DNA from: Acidisphaera sp. S103
GTDB taxonomy: Bacteria; Pseudomonadota; Alphaproteobacteria; Acetobacterales; Acetobacteraceae
Assembly (NCBI RefSeq): GCF_009765975.1
Contig: NZ_LMUJ01000020.1
Location: forward strand, 1-41,218
Length of the DNA stretch: 41,218 nucleotides
Direction of reading: 5' to 3'
Position 1 is the first letter of the stretch. Every line of letters begins with the position of its first letter. The notes beneath the pieces were generated by a model that was not told the DNA's origin, did no database searches, and saw nothing but the letters and a program-made list of their open reading frames with translations. Shown in pieces: positions 31,972-39,896 of this stretch. Made by a program: the position numbers and the translations under genes.

Positions 31972-32835
31972 CTATTGCCGGTTCGCAGCGGCCGGCGCGG
32001 GCACATCGGCGTCCGCGGGCTGCTGCAGCGGGTGCAACAATTGTCCGGCCAGGGATCGGGGCAGCTTGTCCTCGATACCGTAGGCTGACGGCCATTGGTT
32101 GCGGGGCACATAGTAGGTCCCGAAAATCCGGTCCATCCAAGGCAGCATGGACGCATAGTTGCGATCGCGATGATCGGCCAGGGTGTGATGCCAGTGGTGG
32201 AAAGCGGGCGTGGAGATGATCCATCCCAGCGGCCCCAACCGCCAACGCAGATTCGAATGGATGAAGAAACCCCACATCGTGGCGACCAGCACGATAAACA
32301 CGGGGACCAGGCTGCCGGTTGGGGTCAGCGGGCTGGCCACACCCAGGATGTAGGCCGGGATCAGGCCGCACAGCTTGATGAACACGTTGTCGATCGGGTG
32401 GGCGCGGGAACTGATCAGGAAGTACACGTGCTCCGGCGCATGATGGATCGAATGAAAGCGCCACAGAAACGGAATCTCGTGTGCCCAGCGATGGCCCCAG
32501 TAGAAACCGATCTCACCCACGACCAGTCCGACGAGGATTCGTTGCCATAACGGCCAAGCGGCGACGGCGGCCTGAAAACGGTATGGCACGAAGTGGTGGA
32601 CGCCGACCGCGACCAGGGCAAGAGGTGTGGCGAGCAGCAGGCCCGGCACCAGGCTGTTCAAGAAATAATAGCCGATGTCCTGGCCCAGGCCCTTGCGAAA
32701 GAATTTTCGCGGATGCAGCGCGAACAGCCACTCAAGCGGCAGGAAAATCACGGCGAGAAGCAAGAGCCAGGCGGACGCGTGTGCCAGGTTCAGCAGGAAC
32801 GACCGAAGATGGTGCGAGTCCAAAAACGCAGGCAA
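31972..32835 (-). CDS. sterol desaturase / fatty-acid hydroxylase family membrane enzyme
   Basis: About 287 residues if TTG at 32835 is used. No ATG is available; the longer TTG at 32925 lies inside a perfect hairpin and would add 30 residues. Diiron histidine boxes in family order: GHRWAH (~113-118), FHSIHH (~126-131) and AFHHWHH (~210-216), with a later H in LADHRDRNY. Four to five hydrophobic segments place the active site at the cytoplasmic face. Enzymes of this group hydroxylate or desaturate lipids (sterols, carotenoids, sphingolipids, fatty acids); the substrate is unknown. It sits between two PEP-CTERM paralogues, all on the minus strand, and may be read from the upstream sigma-54 promoter unless the hairpins stop it. 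Confidence 0.88.
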   Translation of the reverse strand: MPAFLDSHHLRSFLLNLAHASAWLLLLAVIFLPLEWLFALHPRKFFRKGLGQDIGYYFLNSLVPGLLLATPLALVAVGVHHFVPYRFQAAVAAWPLWQRILVGLVVGEIGFYWGHRWAHEIPFLWRFHSIHHAPEHVYFLISSRAHPIDNVFIKLCGLIPAYILGVASPLTPTGSLVPVFIVLVATMWGFFIHSNLRWRLGPLGWIISTPAFHHWHHTLADHRDRNYASMLPWMDRIFGTYYVPRNQWPSAYGIEDKLPRSLAGQLLHPLQQPADADVPAPAAANRQ

Positions 32836-32907
32836 AGATGTTGTCCCGGCCAGTGGGTATAATCCGACGGAAGGGACCGCCGGATTATCTCTATCAGCAT
32901 CGATTTG

Positions 32908-32960
32908 GTGGGCCAAGTCACCCAACGCCTGAGAACCAGGTGTTGGGTGACTTGGCCCAC
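32908..32960. terminator. perfect 19-bp inverted repeat
   Basis: GTGGGCCAAGTCACCCAAC (32908-32926) is exactly complementary to 32942-32960 around a 15-base loop that can itself pair (CCTG/CAGG). It separates PEP-CTERM gene 2 from the desaturase gene. No T-run follows. Confidence 0.7.
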
Positions 32961-32980
32961 TAGCAGGCGAAACGGTGTCT

Positions 32981-33019
32981 CCGGTCTTCGGGGCCGAATG
33001 TGCCGGGCACGAAGACCGG
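32981..33019 (-). terminator. stem-loop after PEP-CTERM gene 2
   Basis: CCGGTCTTCG (32981-32990) pairs with CGAAGACCGG (33010-33019), 8 bp beyond the stop. Confidence 0.6.
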
Positions 33020-33027
33020 ACGCATGA

Positions 33028-33834
33028 TCACACCGCGGTCTTGCGCTTGGCGCGCCGGCGCTGAACGACCCGGCCGAGGCCGAGGAGGCCGACACCGACA
33101 AGCGACAGAGAAGCCGGTTCCGGCACCGCCGGGGTGTTGACGCCGGCGAGGAACACGGTCGGCGGCTCATTGGCGGTGCTGCCGCCGTTGCCCCAGGCGA
33201 GGAACGTCAAGATATCGGTGGCGGCGGTTGCCGTCAGTGTCATTGTCACCAAATTCCAGGCGCTGCTGCCCTCCGACGGGGTGTTCATCAGCGTCGAATC
33301 AACTTCCGCATCCGTGGAGGAGGCCGTGCAGTTGCCGCCGCCGCAATCGACATTGACCTTGCCACTGGTGCCGAAAAAGACCTTCCATTGCTCGGTCGTT
33401 GCGCCGGAGAACCCTTGCTGCTGGCCGGCGGCCTGCCAGAAGCTCAGCGTATACTGCTCGCCGGGGGTGAGGCCGGTAATCGTTTGCTCAAACGTGCTTT
33501 CGTACTTTGGATTGCCGTCCGCCTGCACGAAGTTCCCGCCGGGCGGGGGATTCGCGAAGGGACCGTAGACCCCATAGACGGTATCATCAGTGGCGGTACC
33601 GGGCGCGTCGATAAAGACGAGGTCCCCACTTCCCGCGGGCTGCCCGCGGAACCAGTCGGCCGGGTTGACGGAGGAGAATAAAGCCTTGGGTGGCGTGCTG
33701 GGCGTGTTCACATCCGTGAAGGTGAGATTCGACACCGGAAGGAACGGATCCGCCATCGCCGGCCCCGCCAGGCCAAATGCCAAACCGATAGCGGTGGAGC
33801 CGAGCGCCCCGGCCTTGAACGATAACACACGCAT
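33028..33834 (-). CDS. PEP-CTERM exported protein, paralogue 2
   Basis: 268 residues (MRVLSFKAGALGSTAIGLAFGLAGPAMA signal peptide). The body is clearly paralogous to the 30985-31812 protein: shared SNLTFTD, DLVFIDAPGTAT, GPFANPPPGGNFVQADGNP, LSFWQAAGQQQ, GATTEQW, STLMNTPS and NEPPTVFLAGVN. It differs mainly by a Cys pair loop (DCGGGNCTAS) absent from paralogue 1. The C-terminus VPEPASLSLVGVGLLGLGRV then QRRRAKRKTAV is a canonical PEP-CTERM signal. It has its own sigma-54 promoter and upstream box. No exosortase gene is in the window, so processing depends on one elsewhere. Confidence 0.92.
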   Translation of the reverse strand: MRVLSFKAGALGSTAIGLAFGLAGPAMADPFLPVSNLTFTDVNTPSTPPKALFSSVNPADWFRGQPAGSGDLVFIDAPGTATDDTVYGVYGPFANPPPGGNFVQADGNPKYESTFEQTITGLTPGEQYTLSFWQAAGQQQGFSGATTEQWKVFFGTSGKVNVDCGGGNCTASSTDAEVDSTLMNTPSEGSSAWNLVTMTLTATAATDILTFLAWGNGGSTANEPPTVFLAGVNTPAVPEPASLSLVGVGLLGLGRVVQRRRAKRKTAV

Positions 33835-33873
33835 AGTACACCCCGATCTTGCTGGTATCCTTGCGTTGCCGGT

Positions 33874-33889
33874 AGCAATCCGCGTGCCA
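33874..33889 (-). promoter_or_regulatory. sigma-54 (-24/-12) promoter of PEP-CTERM gene 2
   Basis: The minus strand reads TGGCACGCGGATTGCT, an exact TGGCAC-N5-TTGCW match differing from the gene 1 promoter by one spacer base. It lies 39 bp before the ATG. Confidence 0.87.
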
Positions 33890-33951
33890 AAAACAATAAA
33901 TTAGTTATTTCAGGGGTGTAGATGGGTCGGCCTTGGATGACACGCCGAGGT

Positions 33952-33970
33952 TGTAAGATTTTCCGACAGG
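33952..33970 (-). promoter_or_regulatory. upstream activator box, PEP-CTERM gene 2
   Basis: tgtaagattttccgacagg on the plus strand, identical to the box upstream of gene 1 and 63 bp from the -24 element. Confidence 0.72.
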
Positions 33971-34053
33971 TGCATGCGGCGCCGCGGTCTTCGTTGCGTT
34001 CCGGGGTTTGGTTTTGGTGGGGGGTCGGTGCCGATCCGGACCGGTTCGTCACC

Positions 34054-34200
34054 GTTGCGGATGGCCCGGACTGACGCCGGGCCGTGACGGAAAGTGATGG
34101 CCGGGCCATGACGGGAGGTGATGGCCGGGTCATGACGGGAGGTGATGGCCCGGCCGTGACGGGAGGTGGTGGCCAGGCCGTGATGGCCCGGCTGTGATGG
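34054..34200 (+). repeat. GGCCCGG hairpin repeat expanded to a 24-bp tandem array (cluster 2)
   Basis: It opens with gttgcggatggcccggac as in the other clusters. From about 34096 a 24-bp unit beginning gtgatggccgggccatgacg repeats about four times with drift. There are no spacers between units. It fills the gap between PEP-CTERM gene 2's promoter and the LLM gene's 3' end. Confidence 0.8.
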
Positions 34201-34231
34201 GACAGGAGGCGCCGGTTTGTTGCGGCTGCAG

Positions 34232-35434
34232 TTACGAAACCTCGGTCTTGCCGGTGTACAGCCGCGCCCGGATGTGGTCCGGCACGTCCTGGCCCGCATC
34301 GACGAAAGCCTTGCGGAACGCGCCCATCGAGGGGCCGAAGATGCCGGCGCGGTTTTCGCTGCACCACTCGCGGGAGCCGATGGTGGTGTCCAGGCTGCCC
34401 TGGAAGCGGGGCATGACCCAGCGGGCGAACAGTTCGTAGCTGCGCAGGGTTTGCTCGCGGTTGGCCCATTCGTGGGAGCGGAACAAGACGGCCCCTGCCC
34501 CGCCGCCGGTGAAACCGAGCAGACGCTGAATTCCGGCGATGATCGTTTCGGGGGAGCCTACGAGGGTGGAGCCGGCGGCGAGGCCCTCGGCCAGGGGATT
34601 TTCGCTGCGCATCGGGGGGCGGCCCAGGGTTTCGCTGAAGTAGCTGAGGGTCTCGACGCGTTCGCCGCGGCGGACTTCCTCCATGGCCAGTTCGTCGGTC
34701 TCGGCGCAGTGCATGTTGATGACCAGGCGCCAGTTATCGCGGTCCAGGGTCTTGCCGTATTTGGCGGCCTCGGTTTCGCCCATCTGCCAGTATTTGGCGA
34801 GGTTGGCGGACCCGCCGGGCAGGCCGGCGCCCAGGGACAGCAGGCCGACGCCGTGCTTGCCGGCGGCCAGCACGCCCGATGGGGTGGTGGCGCTGGCGAC
34901 GGCGATGGGGAAGCCGCCCTTGGTATAGGGCTTCAGGTGCAGGCGGGCGTCTCGCAGTTGGAACCAGTCGGTCTTCATGGTGACCGGTTCCTTGCAGGCG
35001 AGCAGCGCCATGATCGCGGTGAGGGATTCGTCCATCATGGTGCGCTGCTTCTCGGCCTCGATGCCCATCATGTAGGCGTCGGACACCAGTGCGCCGGGGC
35101 CACAGCCCAGCATCGCCCGGCCTTTGGTCATGTGGTCGAGCTGGACGAAGCGTTGGGCGACCAGGAGGGGATGGTGGTACGGCAGGCTGGTGACGCCGGA
35201 GCCGAGCATGATGTGGCGGGTTTTCTCGGCGGCGACACCGATGAAGATCTCGGGGGAGGCGATGATTTCCCAGCCGGCGGAGTGGTGCTCGCCGATCCAG
35301 GCTTCATCGTAGCCGAGGTGGTCGAGCCACTGGATCAGTTCCATGTCGCGGCCGAGCGCGAGGGTGGGGTTGTCGCCGACGCGGTGGAACGGGGCGAGGA
35401 AGATGCCGAAACGCAGGCCCTCATGCGTTGCCAT
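34232..35434 (-). CDS. LLM-class flavin-dependent oxidoreductase (luciferase-like), copy 2
   Basis: 400 residues. Features: RFGIFLAPFHRVGDNPTLALGRDMELIQWLDHLGYDEAWIGEHHSAGWEIIASPEIFIGVAAEKTRHIMLGSGVTSLPYHHPLLVAQRFVQLDHMTKGRAMLGCGPGA in family order, and the closing VGSPETIIAGIQRLLGF. It is a flavin-dependent monooxygenase of unknown substrate, closer to the limonene-monooxygenase-like group than to copy 1. It stands alone on the minus strand with a tandem repeat array downstream and a frameshifted acyltransferase upstream. The start has GGAC rather than a strong Shine-Dalgarno. Confidence 0.9.
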   Translation of the reverse strand: MATHEGLRFGIFLAPFHRVGDNPTLALGRDMELIQWLDHLGYDEAWIGEHHSAGWEIIASPEIFIGVAAEKTRHIMLGSGVTSLPYHHPLLVAQRFVQLDHMTKGRAMLGCGPGALVSDAYMMGIEAEKQRTMMDESLTAIMALLACKEPVTMKTDWFQLRDARLHLKPYTKGGFPIAVASATTPSGVLAAGKHGVGLLSLGAGLPGGSANLAKYWQMGETEAAKYGKTLDRDNWRLVINMHCAETDELAMEEVRRGERVETLSYFSETLGRPPMRSENPLAEGLAAGSTLVGSPETIIAGIQRLLGFTGGGAGAVLFRSHEWANREQTLRSYELFARWVMPRFQGSLDTTIGSREWCSENRAGIFGPSMGAFRKAFVDAGQDVPDHIRARLYTGKTEVS

Positions 35435-35586
35435 GCGGGTGTCCTTTCAAGTGTGGTGCTGACGGTGGCCTGGGGTGGGGGGTGTGGTCAAGGCGGGCGT
35501 TGGGACGGATGGGGGTTCGTTCAATTCCCAGGCGGCATCAGAGCGTCGAAGATCCGCATATACCGGGCCATGTTTTCAACCGCCCG

Positions 35587-36704
35587 TCAGCATTTCCTGT
35601 CCTGCGGCCTGACCCAACCGGTCGTATTGGTCCAGGCTTCCTCCGTTCGGTCGACATAGTTCGTTCTAAACCGTAGAAATGGCCGTTCCACAAAGCGATA
35701 AGACAGCCAAGCCACCGGTAATACGGCGACGAATGCCGCAACCGCGACCGCCTCGGCGACTTCCCACGTCGCCATGGCGGGAAGGTAGGAATTGGCAATC
35801 TCGGCCAACGTGAAGACGACAAAAGTATGCAGCAGGTAGATCGAGAACGAGGCCGCGCCGATAGCCTCGACAAAGCGCCAGTACCACCGGCGGCTGAATA
35901 CGAAACCGTCATAGTAGGCGATAAGGAACGAGAAAAATCCGGCCTCGATCAAGGGAATGAATATCCAGACCGCGCGGGCTCCCTGGGTCGCGTAAAATCC
36001 CCCCATGCGGACGAACCATTGGTAAAAGCTGAAGAACGCCACGGTCGCAATGCCCATCCAGAGGTGCCGTCCGCGCAAAAACCCGCGGAACTCCCAGGCG
36101 GCGATACCCAGCACGAACTGATCGATGCGGCCAACGATGGTCCAATAGGCGAAATATGCCACATCTCCCCCAGCTTCATAGATCAGGCACCTCACCGCGA
36201 AACCGGCGGCCAGGAAGCCGAACAGCGATGGTGGCCAGCGCGCTTGAGTGGAATGATAATCCAGAGCAGGAGATAGAAATGGACCTCCACCGCGATGGAC
36301 CATGCGCCGTTCGGCCAGAGTATCGGTTCGACGAATCCAACTGCCAAGGCCCGCGCATAGTGTCCAAGGGCGCCGGGGTCATCGTGGGCAACAAGCGCTC
36401 CGGTAAGCAAAAATACGGTGATGAGCAGTGGGGCCAGGCGGACGAAACGATTCCAGTAGAACCCACGCCAGATGATCCGTTTGCCGTCGAGGATCTTGGC
36501 GAAAAGGTAGCCGCTTAAACACATGAACAGCGCTACGCCGCAATGCCCTTCGTTGAAGGGAGCCAGAAAAGGCGTGAAACTCTGTCCAAAGGGTGCCGGG
36601 TGGCCATGGAACCCATGCGAAAAATGCCATCCGAAGACGAGAAATGCAGCCAGGGCGCGTAGGTGGTCGAGGCCGGGGTAGTACTGGCCCGAGGAAGAGC
36701 GCAC
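35587..36704 (-). pseudogene. acyltransferase-3 family (OafA/YrhL-like), single-base frameshift
   Basis: The N-terminal part (from ATG 36704: YYPGLDHLRALAAFLVFGWHFSHG ... GVALFMCLSGYLFAKIL ... PNGAWSIAVEVHFYLLLWIIIP) and the C-terminal part (ARWPPSLFGFLAAGFAVRCLIYEAGG ... SFSIYLLHTFVVFTLAEIANS ... SYRFVERPFLRFR) lie in different minus-strand frames that switch near 36241-36252. Joined, they give a normal ~370-residue integral membrane O-acyltransferase, a family that acetylates surface sugars, with ~10 membrane helices. Loss of one base explains the break. Without it the protein would lose its second half; a sequencing error is possible because both halves are otherwise well preserved. Confidence 0.85.
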
Positions 36705-37506
36705 GACTGGGCTTCAAGGCGTCGGGGTCAATGGCGTCGCCGCGAAAAGCGCAACAGCGGCGGATGCGCAAACGGCGGAGACAAAAACGCGGCAGGCGTG
36801 TACTACCCTAGACATGATGGTTCTCCACCGCGGTCAAATTCGGGCTCACCATGGTTACGAGCCGGTTATGATAGCGCCCGTCGCCCGGATTGGGACGCCA
36901 TCATAACTCTTATAGGAGCATCACCTTGATTTAGCCAGCCGGCCGGAGACAGATCGCGGGGCAATAAGAGGCAAGACCGAGGGATCGAGTCGATATTGGC
37001 ATGAGCCAATTCGGGGGCCGTTCGGATTGTGTTAGGCTTCGTGCATAAACAAATGCTTCGATGTTGGCACTGTCGCCCAGTCCCGTCATCGCAGGCGTAG
37101 GCCTGCCATCCACGCCTTTTCCGAGACCTACACAGCAAGGCGTGGATGGCGGGCCTTCGCCCGCCATGACGATGAGAGGCCGGCGGCGTTCGCCGGACAA
37201 TTCGCTTATTTCCCGGCGAGCCCTTATAGTCCGTCGGCGGGCGATTTCCAGGCCATTCAAAATGACTTACATGCTTTCACTATTGTATAAACAATTCCGG
37301 GACGTAAACAAACAGCGGCTCGGTCAGATCCGATTTGAAAGAATCGATGGGCAAAACTCACCCTCAAGCACGAGAGGAGCCGTGAAATAAGCTCCGGCAT
37401 GGTTCGGCACGGCGATCACCTGCCTGGTGTTCTCCGCCTTGGAGATCGCCACGTCACTGTGCCTCTCGCGATGACCATTTCGTCCAGGGCTGATCGGCGG
37501 CCGGCT
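36705..37506. other. ~800-bp intergenic region
   Basis: No gene could be supported. It holds the acyltransferase promoter area, an A+T-rich stretch at 36840-36930, and the MITE-like core repeat at 37083-37220. Confidence 0.5.
37083..37220 (+). repeat. MITE-like element M4, left end missing
   Basis: Long core arms (ccatccacgcctt at 37107-37119 and aaggcgtggatggcgggcc from 37137), then gacgatgagaggccgg and a degenerate right end (aattcgcttatttcccggcg) matching the right terminal repeat of M1/M2. Confidence 0.75.
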
Positions 37507-38415
37507 TCAATCGAACGCGGCGAAGATCTCCTCCAGCGCCTTCAGTTGATTGCCGGCGGCCGACGACGGGACGACGACCAGGTCGCGGACGCCGGCGTCG
37601 CGCCAGGCTTCCACGCCCTCGCGGACTTTCGATGCAGGACCGAACAGGGTGTTGTCGGCGAGCCATTTGTCGGAGAAGTAGGTGGGAACGTCGGTGTTGC
37701 GACCCTCGGCGATGGCGGTTTCGATGGCCTGCATTTCTTCCTGGTAGCCGGCTTCCTTCCAGTAGTTCCGGTAGTTGGGCAGGAAGGCGTAGCTGGTCAG
37801 GGTGCGGCGGTTGACCGCCTTGGCGGCTTCCACATCGTCGCTGATGCAGGTGGGGATCATGTTGCCGATGAAGAAGTTGGGATCGTTTCGCTTGCCGGTC
37901 GGCAGGGCGGCCAGGGACGTTGCCATGTGGGAACGGGAGGCGTTGGCGAACACGACGCCCTCGGCGATTTCGCCGGCCAGCGCGACCATCTTCTTGCGCA
38001 GGGCGGCGATGACGATCGGTGGCAGGGGACCGAGACCGTCCTGGGCACGGAATTTCTCCACGAAGGTGCGGATGTCGCCCAGCGGCTTGCCGGGGGTGAC
38101 GCCCATGCGGACGTGCGACGGGCCGTGCGCCACGCCGATGCCCAGGCGGAAGCGGCCGCCGGAGATTTCGTGCATCACAGCGGCACTTTGGGCGAAATCG
38201 CCGATGGTGCGCTGGTAGATCGGTGCGATGGCGGTGCCGAACGGCAGCGTCGTGGTGTTCCAGGCGAGCGCCTCGCACAGCGACATGTTGCCGAACATGC
38301 TGGGGCTGTAGATGCCGGCGAAACCACGGCGCTCAATCTCCTGCGCGATTTCGATGGTGCGGCGGCGGCGGCCGGGGACGGCGACGAGGCTGAGGGATGG
38401 CAGGATTTGGGGCAT
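37507..38415 (-). CDS. LLM-class oxidoreductase (luciferase-like), copy 3
   Basis: 302 residues (MPQILPSLSLVAVPGRRRRTIEIAQEIERRGFAGIYSPSMFG). Barrel features: LPFGTAIAPIYQRTIGDFAQSAAVMHEISGGRFRLGIGVAHGPSHVRMGVTPGKPLGDIRTFVEKF, and the C-terminal PASKVREGVEAWRDAGVRDLVVVPSSA. It resembles the F420-dependent methylene-tetrahydromethanopterin-reductase-like subgroup, though cofactor choice cannot be told from sequence. It diverges from the MFS transporter, with 190 bp between, so carrier and enzyme may serve one compound. Confidence 0.9.
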   Translation of the reverse strand: MPQILPSLSLVAVPGRRRRTIEIAQEIERRGFAGIYSPSMFGNMSLCEALAWNTTTLPFGTAIAPIYQRTIGDFAQSAAVMHEISGGRFRLGIGVAHGPSHVRMGVTPGKPLGDIRTFVEKFRAQDGLGPLPPIVIAALRKKMVALAGEIAEGVVFANASRSHMATSLAALPTGKRNDPNFFIGNMIPTCISDDVEAAKAVNRRTLTSYAFLPNYRNYWKEAGYQEEMQAIETAIAEGRNTDVPTYFSDKWLADNTLFGPASKVREGVEAWRDAGVRDLVVVPSSAAGNQLKALEEIFAAFD

Positions 38416-38605
38416 GGGGGTTCCTCGGGGTCGATCTTGGCCGGGGGGCCTTTGGTGTTGCCGTCGTTACGGTCGATTGCTTGAGCGTATACCACTGATC
38501 CGGTGTCTGGCCATTCCCGGCCATCCCTGCGGCGTGGGCCGTCCGGGTGGACAACCTTCGTGTTTTCGACACAGCGTGGCGAAACACGAATCGGGAGGGA
38601 TGAGG

Positions 38606-39892
38606 ATGCCGACAGGCAGCGTGACGCCTATCATGGACGAACAGGACGTTTCGCCGGCGCGCGCTTTCTGGGCGGCGTGGAGCGGCTGGATGCTCGATGG
38701 TTTCGATGGCGGTCTGTACATCTTCGTGCTGGTGCCGGCTTTGATCGAACTGTTGCACAGCGGCGGCCTGGAGCCAACGAAGGGCAATATCGCGCAGTAC
38801 GGCGGGTATTTGTTCTCGATCTTCATGCTGGGCTGGGCGTGCTCGATGTTCTGGGGCTGGTTGGCGGACCGGATCGGCCGGGTGCGGGTGATGTGCCTGA
38901 CGATCCTGGTCTACTCGGTTGCGACGGCGCTGTGCGGCTTGGCGTGGAGCCTGATGTCGTTTGCCGTGTTCCGGTTCCTGGCCGGGTTCGGGGTTGGCGG
39001 CGAATGGGCGGCCGGCACGCCGATGCTGCAGGAATCGGTGCCGGAACGGATGCGCATCCGGCTGGCGAGCTGGCTGCACACGGCGACGCCGATCGGCGGC
39101 CTGCTGGCGGTCGGTGCGTCCTTCCTGGTGCCGGTCATCGGCTGGCGCGGGGTGTTCCTGCTGGGTGTGCTGCCGGCACTGCTGACGGTGTGGCTGCGGC
39201 GGAACGTTCCGGAGTCGCGGGCGTGGCGGATGAAGGGCGTGCGGTCGGCGGCAGGCAGCGTGGCCCCTATGTTCCGCGGCCCTCAGGCTCGGACCACATG
39301 GGCGGCGGCCGGCATGATGGCGTGCATCATCTTCGGGCTGTGGTCGTGCACGTTCTGGGCGCCGACCCTGATCATCAGCCGGCTGACCGCGGCGGGAACG
39401 CCGATGGCGGCGGCACAACGGATGGCGTCCTACAGCGGGCTGATGATGAATGGCGGCACGCTGTTGGCATGTGGGCTGATGCCGTGGATCGCGGTGGCAT
39501 TGGGGCCGCGCCGGCGGGCGGCGGCGGTGTTCTTCATCGGCTCACTGGTGTCGGTCGTGGCCGCGTATCTCGTCGCGGCGATGTGGATGAACAGCGTGAC
39601 GCTGTTCATCTGGCTGCTGCCGCCGCTGGGGTTTTTCACCAACGGGGTGTTCGCGCTGTTCACGCTGTGGCTGCCGGAGTTGTTCCCGACGGCGCAACGC
39701 TCGTTTGGGGCGGGATTCGCGTTCAGTCTTGGTCGGGTGCTTGGGGCGGTGGGCCCGACGCTGGTTGGGGCGCTGGTGGTGCTGACCGGGTCCTATCCGA
39801 CGGCGATTACGGCTGTGTCGCTGATTTACCTGCTGGGCCTGCCGATGATCGCGATGGCGCCGGAAACCGTGGGGAAGCCGCTGCCGGCGTGA
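38606..39892 (+). CDS. MFS transporter (aromatic-acid/H+ symporter-like)
   Basis: 428 residues from ATG at 38606; an ATG at 38600 overlaps the GGGAGGGA Shine-Dalgarno, so the second is preferred. Twelve membrane helices. The first helix motif GWMLDGFDGGLYIFVLVPAL has the Asp pair typical of the AAHS/SHS carboxylate carriers. Motif A between helices 2 and 3 reads GWLADRIGRVRV, and FGVGGEWAAG marks helix 4-5. Likely cargo is an organic acid or aromatic carboxylate taken up with protons. It is divergent from the LLM gene and convergent with the aminotransferase, 4 bp between stops. Confidence 0.92.
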   Translation: MPTGSVTPIMDEQDVSPARAFWAAWSGWMLDGFDGGLYIFVLVPALIELLHSGGLEPTKGNIAQYGGYLFSIFMLGWACSMFWGWLADRIGRVRVMCLTILVYSVATALCGLAWSLMSFAVFRFLAGFGVGGEWAAGTPMLQESVPERMRIRLASWLHTATPIGGLLAVGASFLVPVIGWRGVFLLGVLPALLTVWLRRNVPESRAWRMKGVRSAAGSVAPMFRGPQARTTWAAAGMMACIIFGLWSCTFWAPTLIISRLTAAGTPMAAAQRMASYSGLMMNGGTLLACGLMPWIAVALGPRRRAAAVFFIGSLVSVVAAYLVAAMWMNSVTLFIWLLPPLGFFTNGVFALFTLWLPELFPTAQRSFGAGFAFSLGRVLGAVGPTLVGALVVLTGSYPTAITAVSLIYLLGLPMIAMAPETVGKPLPA

Positions 39893-39896
39893 CCGG

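Noticed and set aside
34080-34200. CRISPR-like regular repeat
   Set aside because: The 24-bp units are directly adjacent with no unique spacers and no cas genes are nearby.
34217-35659. Plus-strand Gly/Ala-rich 480-codon open frame
   Set aside because: Antisense to the LLM oxidoreductase; no family resemblance.
37399-38484. Plus-strand 361-codon frame over the third LLM gene
   Set aside because: Antisense to a clear LLM oxidoreductase.
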